Assembly: GCA_948567375.1 (NCBI GenBank)
Contig: OX419755.1
Span: 24,010,517-24,074,516, forward strand
Reading direction: 5' to 3'
DNA length: 64,000 bases
From: Lunularia cruciata
Lineage: Eukaryota > Streptophyta > Marchantiopsida > Lunulariales > Lunulariaceae
The notes beneath the pieces were generated by a model. The model was given only the letters and a program-made list of their open reading frames with translations. It was not told the origin of the DNA and made no database searches. Of the stretch, positions 30,086-40,783 are shown one piece after another. The position numbers and the translations under genes are program-made. Position 1 is the stretch's first letter; each line of letters opens with the position of its first letter.

Positions 30086-30582
30086 GAGGAATTGGAGAGA
30101 TTGTGTGAGGTGGATTGCAGATTTTGGGGATTAAGGTGATTTTGGGCAAAATCTCAAGTTTGAGATCTGGACTTGAGATTTCTACACATGATAGCTTGGG
30201 TTATCTTTCAGTTAGCACACTTGAAATTATTGAGAGAGCTTCTATGCGCACTGGGCTAGAATTTTTGAAAGTTGATAGGGTAAAGTGCTCCCGCAACTGC
30301 ATGCTCTCTAGAAAATTGTACAGAGTCTGCCATTTCTTCAATTTTTAGTGAATTGTCCTGAAAATTTCCAAGAAAATTCAGTGCATTGTATCCTACCTGG
30401 TGCCACAAAAATTAGAGAGAGATCATTTTTGCGCAGTGCGTTATGAGTTTTTGAAGTGAGGGGGGTGGTTTTCAGACCAAATCTGAAATATGGGTGCTGA
30501 ATAGAAAGGTGTCTAGGCCAAATGGCTTGATGAAAAGATCTAAAATTTTGCAGGGAGGGACGCCCTAGAGTTGTGATCAAGT

Positions 30583-33582
30583 GTGGAAAATTCAGATACC
30601 CCATCTTCTAATTATTGGGAATCAGATTCTGAAGAAGGAGCTTCAGGTGTGGACACAAGCATGGAAGAGGAGACTTCCACGGAGGAAGATGAATCTGAAT
30701 CTGATTCAGATGTGTATCCCTTGTGTGCTATGGATTTTGCACCTAAGCCAGAGGTTTTGATGGACCCAGATAAATCACCATTGACACTTGAGGAGGTAGA
30801 GAGAAGGTTATCTACCCTCAAGTATGGCCCAAATGTTACCAAGGAGGAGAAGGTGAGATTTGAGGAGATTTTCCGCAAGTTCATCCATGTGTTTGCTTTT
30901 AGTTACAAGGATTTGAAGGAAGTCACCTTGGAGGAGCACAAGATAGAGGTGGAGTCACATGCAAGACCAATCCGCCAAAAGCAACGTCGCATTAGCCCAC
31001 CAATATCTTTGGTTGTGAAGGAGGAGATTGATAAGCTCAAGGAGGCTGGATTTATCTTTGAGGTGGAGAATTCAGAATGGGTGTCTCCAATTGTCATTGT
31101 GAAGAAAAAGAATGGCAAGCTTCGGGTATGTGTGGATTACAAGAAGCTTAATGCTGTTACCAAGAAGGACTACTACCCATTGCCATTCATTGATGAGATC
31201 TTGGAGGAGGTTGCAGGTCATGAGAGGTACAGTTTTGGAGATGGTTATAGTGGATATAACCAAATAAAGATTGCACCAGAGCATCAACAACTCACAACAT
31301 TCACCACACCTTGGGGAACTTACGCTTTCAAGGTCATGCCTTTTGGGCTTTGCAATGCTCCAGCCACATTCCAACGGTTCATGAACAAGGTATTTGAACC
31401 TTTCATTGGGAAATTTGTGAGAGATTTCATTGATGACTTTTGTGTCTATGGGAGCAAGGAGGAGCACTTTGAGCACCTAATCAAAGTCTTGCAACGCTTG
31501 GATGAGGCAAATGCATCACTCAACCCAGAGAAGTGCATTTTTGGATGTGAAGAAGGTCTACTTTTGGGGCACATCATCTCCAAGGATGGAATAGCAGTTG
31601 ATCCTGAGAAGGTGAGGAAAATCTCAGACCTTCCATTCCCTTCAAGCTTGACAAAGTTACGCCAATTCTTGGGAATGGTTGGGTACTATAGGAGGTTCAT
31701 CTTCTCATTTTCCAACAAGGCTTATGCATTGACCATCTACATGAAGAAGGGTGTAGATTACATGGTGATTTTGGAAGACAAGGAGGCTCTCAAAGCTTTT
31801 GAGGAGCTCAAGCAATCCCTTGTTGTAGCTCCAATTCTTGCTAAACCTGATTGGAGTAAGCCTTTCATCCTCTACACTGATGCTTCTAATGTAGCTATAG
31901 GATGCACTCTTAGTCAATTAGACCAAGATGGGCATGATCATCCAATAGCTTATGCTAGTAGGCAGATGGTTTCAGCAGAGAAGAACTACTCTGTCACAGA
32001 GAGAGAAGGGTTGGCAGTGATCTTTGGTCTCAAGAAGTTTAGACACTACTTGATTGGAGGGAAAGCCACAATTGTCACGGATCACAAGGCTTTGAAGTAC
32101 ATTTTCAACAAGCCTAATGTTGAAGGGAGACTAGCAAGGTGGATGATACTCTTGTCTGAGTATGACTACACAATTGAGGATAGGCCAGGAAAGAAACATG
32201 CAAATGCTGATTTGTTATCTAGAGCCTATGATCATGATGGAGATGAGCCAGTAGATGATTCCTTCCCGGATGAGGAGCTCATGACAATCTCAGTCACTCA
32301 AGAGATTCCAATGGAGTACAAGGAGATTGTGGATTTTGTGACAAGAGGTAACTATCCAGAAGGGATGCATGCTAGGGAGAGGAAGGCCCTTGCAGCAAGA
32401 TCTAGACCTTACACAATGGTGGAGGATATTCTTTTTCACCAAGGAGCAGATGGTCTACTTCGAAGAGCAGTGGGTAAGGAAGAGTCTATCCTACTCATAA
32501 AGGAGTTTCATGAAGGTTTAGTATGTGGAGGACACTTTGCAGGAAAGGTGACTGCTTTCAAGATTCTAGATGCAGGTTACCATTGGAGAGGGATTTTCAA
32601 GGATTGTCTTGATTATTGCAAAACTTGTCATGTTTGTCAAGCTTTTGCTAGAAAGTCTACATCCACTCCACCACTTAGATCAATTCCATTGCTAAGACCT
32701 TTTGAGAAGTGGGGAATTGATTTTGTAGGACCTCTCAATAGAACCCCAAGGAACAATCGGTACATTGTGGTAGTTACTGATTACCTTACCAAGTGGGTTG
32801 AGGCTAGACCATTGAGGGACAAGAATGAAGATGAAGTGGGTAGATTTCTTTATGAACGCATTATCACTAGGTTTGGATGCCCTTTGGAGTTGGTTTCTGA
32901 TAGAGGAGGAGAGTTTACAGGAAGCATTACTACAGCCATGCTACGACATTTCTCTATCACACATAGAGTAACTACATCCTATAAGCCAAATTCCAATGGC
33001 TTGGCAGAGAGAACCAATCAGACCTTGTGCATGATGTTGGCCAAAGATGCAGAAATGGAGGGGGCTAAACATCATTGGGACAAGAGGATTCATGCAGTTT
33101 TGTGGGAATATAGGACAACCATGAAGACTTCCACTGGATATTCTCCATTCCAATTGGTGTATGGTATTGAGTCTACCTTACCTATTCACTTTGATCTTCC
33201 TACCTTCCAAAGCATTCATAGGAGATTGAAGAAAGCACAAGGAAGTGATGCAGGGAAGTCAAGGAAGGATCAACTCATGGAGTTGGAAGAGGCAAGAGCA
33301 GTTGCTATGGTTCGAGTGGAGCAAGCCCAAAGGAAACAAAAGGAGAGCTATGACAAGAGGCAAGGCAAGAAGAAGGTGGAGCCTTTCAAAGAAGGTGATT
33401 GGGTAATGTTGTTTGATTCCATTCGATTCAAGAGAGTGCAAAAGAAGTTTTTGCCTAAGTACTTTGGACCTTTCATAGTAGAGAAGGTGTGGGGCAATTA
33501 CACCTATGATCTCAAGGAGTTGGGAGGAAGACACTTTGATAGGATTAACCATGATAAGTTGAAGATGTACCATAGAAAGTAG
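30583..33582 (+). CDS. A3 pol (RT-RNase H-integrase), gag and protease deleted
   Basis: A 999-codon open frame that begins at the deletion joint, so its Met comes from leader sequence. It matches A2 codons from about 611 onward with a constant offset of 10300 bp. FIDD lies near 31432, the integrase Asp/Asp/Glu at 32719, 32899 and 33007, and the frame closes at the same place as A2. Differences from A2 are few (for example Gly to Arg in the segment before WGIDF). With no gag or protease it is non-autonomous. Confidence 0.9.
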   Translation: MENSDTPSSNYWESDSEEGASGVDTSMEEETSTEEDESESDSDVYPLCAMDFAPKPEVLMDPDKSPLTLEEVERRLSTLKYGPNVTKEEKVRFEEIFRKFIHVFAFSYKDLKEVTLEEHKIEVESHARPIRQKQRRISPPISLVVKEEIDKLKEAGFIFEVENSEWVSPIVIVKKKNGKLRVCVDYKKLNAVTKKDYYPLPFIDEILEEVAGHERYSFGDGYSGYNQIKIAPEHQQLTTFTTPWGTYAFKVMPFGLCNAPATFQRFMNKVFEPFIGKFVRDFIDDFCVYGSKEEHFEHLIKVLQRLDEANASLNPEKCIFGCEEGLLLGHIISKDGIAVDPEKVRKISDLPFPSSLTKLRQFLGMVGYYRRFIFSFSNKAYALTIYMKKGVDYMVILEDKEALKAFEELKQSLVVAPILAKPDWSKPFILYTDASNVAIGCTLSQLDQDGHDHPIAYASRQMVSAEKNYSVTEREGLAVIFGLKKFRHYLIGGKATIVTDHKALKYIFNKPNVEGRLARWMILLSEYDYTIEDRPGKKHANADLLSRAYDHDGDEPVDDSFPDEELMTISVTQEIPMEYKEIVDFVTRGNYPEGMHARERKALAARSRPYTMVEDILFHQGADGLLRRAVGKEESILLIKEFHEGLVCGGHFAGKVTAFKILDAGYHWRGIFKDCLDYCKTCHVCQAFARKSTSTPPLRSIPLLRPFEKWGIDFVGPLNRTPRNNRYIVVVTDYLTKWVEARPLRDKNEDEVGRFLYERIITRFGCPLELVSDRGGEFTGSITTAMLRHFSITHRVTTSYKPNSNGLAERTNQTLCMMLAKDAEMEGAKHHWDKRIHAVLWEYRTTMKTSTGYSPFQLVYGIESTLPIHFDLPTFQSIHRRLKKAQGSDAGKSRKDQLMELEEARAVAMVRVEQAQRKQKESYDKRQGKKKVEPFKEGDWVMLFDSIRFKRVQKKFLPKYFGPFIVEKVWGNYTYDLKELGGRHFDRINHDKLKMYHRK

Positions 33583-33630
33583 AGAGACCTTCACTTTGAG
33601 GACAAAGTGAAAACTTAGTCCGGGGGTAAA

Positions 33631-34320
33631 TGTAACACCCATTTGTGCATGTGTGTGGTATTGTGATATTTAGCTTGGTATTACAAGTACTTAAGAGATA
33701 TTATTTATATAGAGATAAAGGATGGTGCTATATTAGTCATGGTTAGCTAAAGTTAGTCATAGCTAAGATAGATGGGACCTTACTTTAGAGGAAGTAGAAA
33801 AGATGAGCACCACTATTTTGGATTTTAGTGTGTTGACTTGGTATTATTCCTAGGTGTTTGGCTTTGGGGAAAGAGTTGAGAACTCTTGGGCCCGCAAGCC
33901 TTTTTGTTTTGGATTCTTCTTTAGTCCAAGGATAGCCCATGTGAAGGAATCCTTGCTTTAGTGGTTGGGTCAAGATAAGACCACATGCTTAGGGGAATAT
34001 GCCCATGTGAATGGATATTCCTTTCTACTTTTTGACTTTACTTGACTTTTAGTCTAGTAACTTGAGTTACTACGGTAATTAGTAACTTTGGTACGTAACT
34101 ATTTCACAAGTATATAAACAAGGAGTGAGGAGGTACTCATCATCCTTTCATTTGCAACTATCTCTCTCATTGAGTTCTCTAGTGAGCAATGTCTTGAGTC
34201 TTGGAGTGTTAGCCTTGGAGGAGTATGATGGAGTTGGGGTTCCTTGCCTTCTTAGTCCATGGTGCGCTACCATAATAGCCATCAGAGGTTCATCCTGAGT
34301 GAGAGACAGGCCGGCTCACA
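33631..34320 (+). repeat. A3 3' LTR
   Basis: 690 bp, ends GCTCACA, followed by the GTTC duplication and Bm gag sequence. Confidence 0.9.
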
Positions 34321-37300
34321 GTTCCTCAACCAAGTCAACTCTACTATCAACCACCTCTGTTCTAGTACTAAGAACCACATCATCCTTACTATCTATCACA
34401 AAGCATGGCAGCCAACCAAAACACTAGAGCTAGGTCAACTCCTGATGTACACATGTCATTGGCTGAGAATAATGGAAAGTGCATAATCAGCTAAGTTAAC
34501 CCCAACATAGTGCTAGACTCAATTTTTATAGTAACAGGTGGTTAACTCGTAGGTAGTCCATCATGCACCCCATGACCACCTACCACACTTGCACTATGAC
34601 GTCTAGGAGCTATAGATGTTGTCTGTAGTACCTTAGAGAGTGTAAAGGATTGAGGAAGTATGACCTGTCTACCCATCTCTCCTTTATGTGGGTCCATCTC
34701 CACTGATGCTCCTCTAGACTATGGAGCATGTACTGCACTCCTAGTCATTGGGGCAGATGCATCCACCTATGCTGCTCTGCACATGAAGTCTAAGATGTCT
34801 CTATCACCCGCATATGAGGTGGAAGTCTTAACACCAAAATCTGATATCCTTTGAGCTATGGTGTAATACTCCGAGGACAAGAGAAGAGAGAAAACACAGA
34901 TTTCACACTCAAACATTTGATGCCCCAAAGGAGCACCTTCTCTTTATTATATAGACAAAGAGGATCTCCTCCAAGGAAGCTCTACCATAGGATTAGGGAC
35001 ATAGATAGATGACATGTCAGCAAGCTCCACCCTTGGATTACTTACTTGGATGGGCGACATGTCTGGTCTAGGTCCTATCTAGTTGGTCAAACAAGCTTTG
35101 ACCGGAGGGAGTCTTTTAGGGAATCTTCTTGTAGGAATCTCAGAATCACGTGAGGAAGGTACCATTGGAAAGCTCTTGACTAGACAAAGCAGAGGGGGAG
35201 TAAAGGCTAGCCTTGCCTCTATTGGGGGGGGGGATTTGCACATTTTTGAGGCCTAATTCATCCGTTTAGGCCTCCAAAATTGCCTTCAAAGATTTCAGGC
35301 ATATTTCGGTTCCTACTCTATTAGTAGAAGTTCCCTTCTGGTGATACCTCTTTCTAATCTTTTTAGTCCATCATGTGTAACATCCTTCTAGATGTTACCA
35401 AACCAATTCTTCAACCTTTAAATCATATGTCTAGCTATTGGTTCTAAGGTTCTCAAGTCTATTTTGGTTTCTGCCCTATTAGTAGAAGTAGTCTTTTGGT
35501 GATACTTCTATCTTATCTATTTTGACCATCAAGTATAACATCATTCTAGATGTTACCAAACCAAATTTCACATCTAGATCATATGGCTAGCTCTTGGTAT
35601 TACATATGGCCAAGTTGACCAATGTCTGCTCCAACTACTCAATCCAAGTAGCCATGGTTGTATCATAAGTAAGGGCTGGTACAACACCTCTACTAGGTGT
35701 GGATCTTCTACCACCACCTCTACCATCTCATCCTTCATGACCTGGAGCTCCTCTACCACCTACCATAGCAGCCCTACCACTCCGTAACTCTGGGTGTAGG
35801 TCAAAGCATGAGTTACTTGTGTGACCAAATCTTTGGCAATACTCACACTATCTTTGTGTTGGCTGAGATGCACTAGAGATATTAGGTCTATTGCCCTAAG
35901 TTCACTCTCTCTTATGATGAGGTCTCCCACAAGCCCAACAAGTAACACCACCACTCATTGGCTATTGTTGACCCAAAAACAAAGGTAAGAGTCTGGCCAC
36001 TCTATGCCCTCTACTCACTCCATAGGGTTTAGGGTATCCATCCTGTCCTTAGAAACCGGCATGGCGTGGTGCACTCTAGAAGAAGTAACAATTGTGGATG
36101 AGGTCTCCCTACCAAATCCAAATGTCACCACTCTTTCCTCCATCATGTTGAGCTCAATATGCTCAGCCAAACCAAAGACCACTGCCAAAGTAGGCAAAGT
36201 AGCATGTAGCATGTAGCATCACAAACTCTACATCACAACTCCTTGTCCAATATCCCATACCAAAACTAGACTACTTGGGCCTCAGTACCTCCCTAAATAA
36301 AATTGATCAGCTATCTCATGCAAGTGTATGTCTCTTGTAGGCTCTCTCCAGCCTTCCATTGAAACTTCTACAAGCTCTACAAACTGTCAATCCGCACTCT
36401 TTGGTAGTTTTGCCTCAAACATTAGAAGAACTCCACCATGGGGTTAAACTTCAATACTACACCACCTCTTGTAATAGGACCTCCATTCATAGTAGCACCA
36501 TCTCCAAAAGATCCACTCTAATGCTACTAGAGCTATAACTTGTGGGTATTTCCAATCTACCCTTAGAAACTATGCTTGAAGTGATAGAAATATAGTTCAT
36601 AGACCAATACTATCTCCATAGCTCAATCTCCTCCAAGTGAGCTCTCCTGAACTCATGGTAGTCATCCATCAATAGACCCTCCAAGTGTTGAAATAAACCC
36701 TTCTATGCCATGAAGGGTGTGAACAAAGTTGGGCCCCGCATTTGGTACAGATCACACCAACTATCAAACTCTTAGATGAATTCATCCAACTCAATGGTAC
36801 CCATTATACTAGAGTAATGCTTGGGACCTTTGGGTCCCATAAATCTTGTCCATGTTCCACAACAATAGTGCGGACACACCAAGTGCACTCTCAATTGAAT
36901 CAGCTCTTGTGTCAAACTCCAACTCAGAGTTAATCTCCTCTCTCACTAGGACATGAGATATAGACTAATTACAAGCACCACTCCGAGTAAACCCACTACG
37001 TACTATAGCACTATCTCCTCCAAAATCCCCAAAGAACTTCGTTGTGAAAAAGTAACCAAGAGCTACAACTTGCAACCAAAACCTCCGCAAGTACCCCACC
37101 AAGTGCCAACACCACCAAGTGCCAACACCTCCAACTAAATAGAGCTCAACTAATGCAACTCTAACTACAAAAACTATACTAGGAGAAAGAGAAACCTATA
37201 ACCTACCATCACAACACGCACTCTCATGGTCTGCAGTCATCACTTCTTGCCTCACCAAAGAGAAACATAGGTAGTTTGACTGGTCATCACTCCAACCTCA

Positions 37301-38595
37301 TTACCAAGAGCACACCAGAGCACCAACGCTCTAAAGTCAAGGCACCTCATACCAACATAGTGCACAAATAGGAATCAAAGAATGGAGGAGGTCCAATCAC
37401 AAGAAAGCTAAACAAAAACCCTCCATCTCATAAATCAACATTGGATTGACTTTGCAACCATTTGGCATTTTACATAAAATGAGTTATCTACTTCCAAGCT
37501 ACCAAGATTACCAAGAATGAGATCAAATTATCTCTCCTAGCCAATACTATAGATGTATAGATAATAGTAGAAAAATCACTAGGACAACAAGTGAGTGTGG
37601 ACTTATTGGCTAGGGCACCAGTCTAGGAACCAAAGATCTAGGGGTCAAACCATGTTACATACAATCTAGCAAGATGTGCACATTTTGCTAAATAATGACC
37701 AAAACCTACTCTAAACTAGCTAGCCTCATGCCAACAAGCTGGCTTGCTGGCCCTTCTAGGTCTTTGTAGCCTCCCATAGCCCTATGCTTTGAAGCCTCTA
37801 AATACCAAACAAGGTCTTTTTTCAAATCTGGCAAAACTCCTCCAAATCTGTCCAAAATCTTCAATTTTACTTTATGAGCCCAACTCGCACCAGATCCCAT
37901 GCTTTCACCTCCTAAGCTCAAAATCACAACCATTGCTCAAAAATTTCTTCTCTTTGCTTGAAATTTGGCCAGTGCTTCTGCACACTATTTGCATCATTGC
38001 CAAATCTACATCAATTAAACAAGCTTTTGCACACTAGGGAAAACCTAAACTCCGATCGAGCTACCAATGATCAGTGAGTCTTGGAGATATCACAAACACT
38101 CTCAATTCTTACATCCAATTTCCCCCTAACCTCACTTCTCAGATGTAATCAGTTTGTTTACACAACTTGAATCACAATCAATCAAATTAATACTTGATTT
38201 GTCACTCAATGACCTGCCAACAATTGGGCATTGATAACAATCAAACCACATCCACTATATCTAAGAGAATCCAGGTGATGCTCACCGGCTTCTGTCCACC
38301 ATAGCCAAGAACTCAAGGGCTCAATATCAAAGAAGTGAGCTCTCTAGAGCTACACTTTGAAAGTATACCCCCAAGACTTGAGCTAGGTCTCAAACTCTAA
38401 CGGTCTCGCTAAAGGCCCACCCAATGGTCCAGACAGTGCAAGTGACGGTGGGCTGCACCATGTAGTTAGTATTCCAAACACAAAATCTCTCCGTCAACAA
38501 AAATTCTATGAGTAACTACCAAAATACTCCTAACTACCAACACTACTACTCTAGAGTCTGAGCAATCTAAGTGCAATGCTACAAATAGCATGACA
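34321..38595 (-). pseudogene. Bm 5' half: repeat X, leader and gag, interrupted by F
   Basis: Repeat X runs from 38595 (TGTCATGC on the minus strand) to about 38160, then the leader with the tRNA-like segment, then gag to 34321. Gag traces include LRSGRAAM near 35780, AMERI/AERIELN-like LAEHIELNMMEERVV near 36150 and the CCHC segment near 35930. Stops are frequent. The 5' end starts at the same TGTCA as B1 with no Y in front, confirming B1's terminal layout. Confidence 0.8.
34862..35604. mobile_element. F, 743-bp solo LTR
   Basis: TGTAATACTCC...GGTATTACA with an inverted terminal TGTAATAC/GTATTACA and a perfect 5-bp duplication TATGG (34857-34861 and 35605-35609). It interrupts Bm gag. A ~154-bp segment is tandemly duplicated inside it (about 35297-35450 and 35457-35600; both copies contain CTAGATGTTACCAAACCAA). 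There is a G homopolymer near 35225. No coding was seen, and strand cannot be set. Confidence 0.75.
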
Positions 38596-39796
38596 TTAGC
38601 CATGGTGGGAGCTCTTATTGCCATTGCACATCAATGAAAGACCAATGCTTGTAAGCTCTATAAGGTGATAAAGGTCCATTGGCAAAAGTAGGAGGTGAGA
38701 ATGATTGGGAAGATACACATGGCTTCTCTTCTTTATAGAAGTCTCATGTTGTCTCTTTATGAAGACCATCAAACTGATGATGAAGACAAAAAAAAGCCTC
38801 CAATGCTAACCAAATGAAGTTATTGAATGCAAGCCATGGTTTATTATGGTTCTCCTTCTCCTTGGTGGTGATGATCAATGTTGCTCTTGCTTGCATGTTA
38901 GCTATTATTGAGAACTTTGATCATAGTGGTTTTGCTACCAACACATCAAATAAGGCACATTGGCCATCTATGAATGAGACAATATTTTCTTTTACCCTCC
39001 AAGGACGTGGGCCTAGCAGGTCTAACCATCACTCAATCTAAACCTAAGAAAAGTAAATTGTAAGATTTGGTCCCATTGCATCTCAAATAGCATTATAAAG
39101 TCTAGTGGGTTCTCCATATTTGGCACAATAAAAATATGGATTCCATGTGTGTTGCACAATCTGCTTCACACTATTCTAGTAGTCTTAGCCCTAAAAGTGC
39201 TGGATATGATTGTCATAATCAAAGGCAAATAGTTGTGGTAAAATCCTTTCATATGTACTCAATAAATAGAGAGGCATGGAGCCAAGCACAATAGCCTTTC
39301 CTTCTACAAGAAAGAATCCTAAGTCTATTATGTTAAGGCACATCAATGCAGATGTTGTAAAGGGTGTGAGTGTGTGTATATTCACTAAGATTTGCCTAAA
39401 TCTTCATAAAGTTTGGGGATACAAAGTCCAAAAATAGGAAGAGTGTTGCGCATGCAAGTCTTGGTAGAAGGTCACAAGCAAAACAAAGAAATGTCTAGAA
39501 AGCATGGGTGCATAAATCTATTGTCATGAAAGAAGCCAAAAAAGGACAATTCTTGTATAAGAAACTATTTGCCAATAAAAGAGCCACTAGGGTCCATGAT
39601 CTTAAATAGGTTATTGGTGCAATAGCCTCTTTCAATATGAGACCACAACCTCCCATGACTATGTGAAGATCTATCTACAATTTGCAATCTACACCACTTC
39701 TTTGAGAATTATAAGAGCATACTTACTCCTAATAAAATAGAGAAAATATGGCATATAGCATTATCAAGGGCACATAGACAAGGTACAAATACCAAT
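38596..39796. other. Unassigned 1.2 kb
   Basis: DNA between the 5' end of Bm and the truncated start of B2. Open frames are short (38814-39041 plus, 39385-39191 minus) and show no motif I recognise. Weak minus-strand reading such as LLGPRPWRVKENIVSFIDGQ is broken by stops. It is probably an old element remnant or ordinary intergenic DNA that received Bm. Confidence 0.4.
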
Positions 39797-40232
39797 GTTA
39801 TGACATCTCCAAGTTCATTAGATCGTTTCTCCAACTTACATTTTGGAGAACGTCCCTTTGATGGATGATTCTTGCACCCACGTGGTGGTGAGTACACATC
39901 AAGTCCATTCTTGGATGACACCTATTATTTTGTTAGATGTAGCCAGAGTGGGATCACGGGCTCATTGTCTTTGTCTTTGGTGGATGAACCTCTTACCTAG
40001 AGAGGTTCTACAAATGTGCTTATGATGGGATTCAACGACTATACCACATCATTGTTGATGACATCTTGGATGTTGTGCGTTAGTCTCAAATGGTGGTAGT
40101 GGCTGATAGGTCACCTATAGCAATGGTGAACCTAGTTGGACAGCCTAGAGCCACTTTTCCCACACTCATGAGTTTCCCAAGCTCTCATTCTTTTTGGGAG
40201 GGAGGTCATGGATTGGTTTGGGACTCACATTT
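39797..40232 (+). pseudogene. B2 methyltransferase middle part
   Basis: Keeps LENVPLMDDS (motif VI) near 39843 and the motif VIII-like GSRAHCLCLWW near 39950, then the target-recognition stretch ending FPTLMSFPSSHSFWE. Stops interrupt it near 40024. The start is truncated within the domain. Confidence 0.82.
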
Positions 40233-40618
40233 TGTGGTGCCCACATTTTTTGTTTTTTTCAAAATAAAGGAGAAGAAGTGTATAGAGAAGTCGGATTGTG
40301 CCTGTATGGCCAAAGAAGGCGAAGAAAATTGTCTTCGGGATGAAACCCAAAGTAAAGTGACTTTGGGTCATAAAGCGAAGTACTCGGAAATGCCATGTCA
40401 GCATACAATACGAAGTAAATTGTCTTCGGATCGGGGGGAGCTCAACCCGAGGCAAAGACAGTCTAACAACCTTTCATCGGGGCGAGAAATTCAAGAAGGG
40501 GCCATTTCAAAACTGGTGGCTCATACGCGCAAAGGTTGATTGACAGTGATAGGTGCATGCAGGAGGTGTGATTTCTCGGTAGAAACTCAAAGCAACGGAA
40601 GACAAAGAAGTGCAACTC

Positions 40619-40627
40619 TATAAAAAT
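40619..40627 (+). promoter_or_regulatory. Family D LTR TATA box (C2)
   Basis: TATAAAAAT lies about 165 bp before the ATG of the LTR ORF. It is conserved in D's 3' LTR (minus strand 52946-52938) and, changed, in C1 (near 28590). Transcription from here would make the LTR ORF the first frame on the RNA. Confidence 0.5.
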
Positions 40628-40783
40628 CAAAACTGCAACGATGAAATGTTGAGCAATTTTCCTTCGCCATTGAGAAGTCGTCTTGCAGGTGATTGGGGGA
40701 AGGGAAATAGAGTTGTACTCGGGTTAGTGTGCAAGGGAGAAGTCGCGAGAGAGAAATCAAGAGATAGTAAGAAAGCAAAAGAG

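Larger units (their letters stand above)
29182..34320 (+). mobile_element. Family A element A3 with internal deletion
   Basis: 5139 bp between perfect GTTC duplications (29178-29181 and 34321-34324). LTRs are 29182-29873 and 33631-34320. Compared with A2 it lacks about 2.7 kb, covering the upstream zinc-knuckle ORF, gag and protease. Both sides of the joint share TTCAGA, consistent with microhomology-mediated deletion or template switching. Pol is intact, so it would depend on gag from relatives such as A2. Confidence 0.92.
14605..38595 (-). mobile_element. Family B element Bm, old minus-strand copy in pieces
   Basis: Collinear with B1 on the opposite strand. Pieces and contents: 38595-35605 (repeat X, leader, gag), 34861-34321 (gag tail), 29181-28969 (gag/protease junction), 25241-24022 (protease, start of methyltransferase), 16195-14605 (rest of methyltransferase, start of RT). 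F, A3, C1, A2 and A1 lie in the gaps. The left end lies beyond the window. Stops and indels are dense, so it is coding-dead and the oldest datable layer here. Confidence 0.85.

Noticed and set aside
38814..39041. 75-codon frame in the unassigned stretch
   Set aside because: Hydrophobic start resembles a signal segment, but it is short, isolated and without supporting context.
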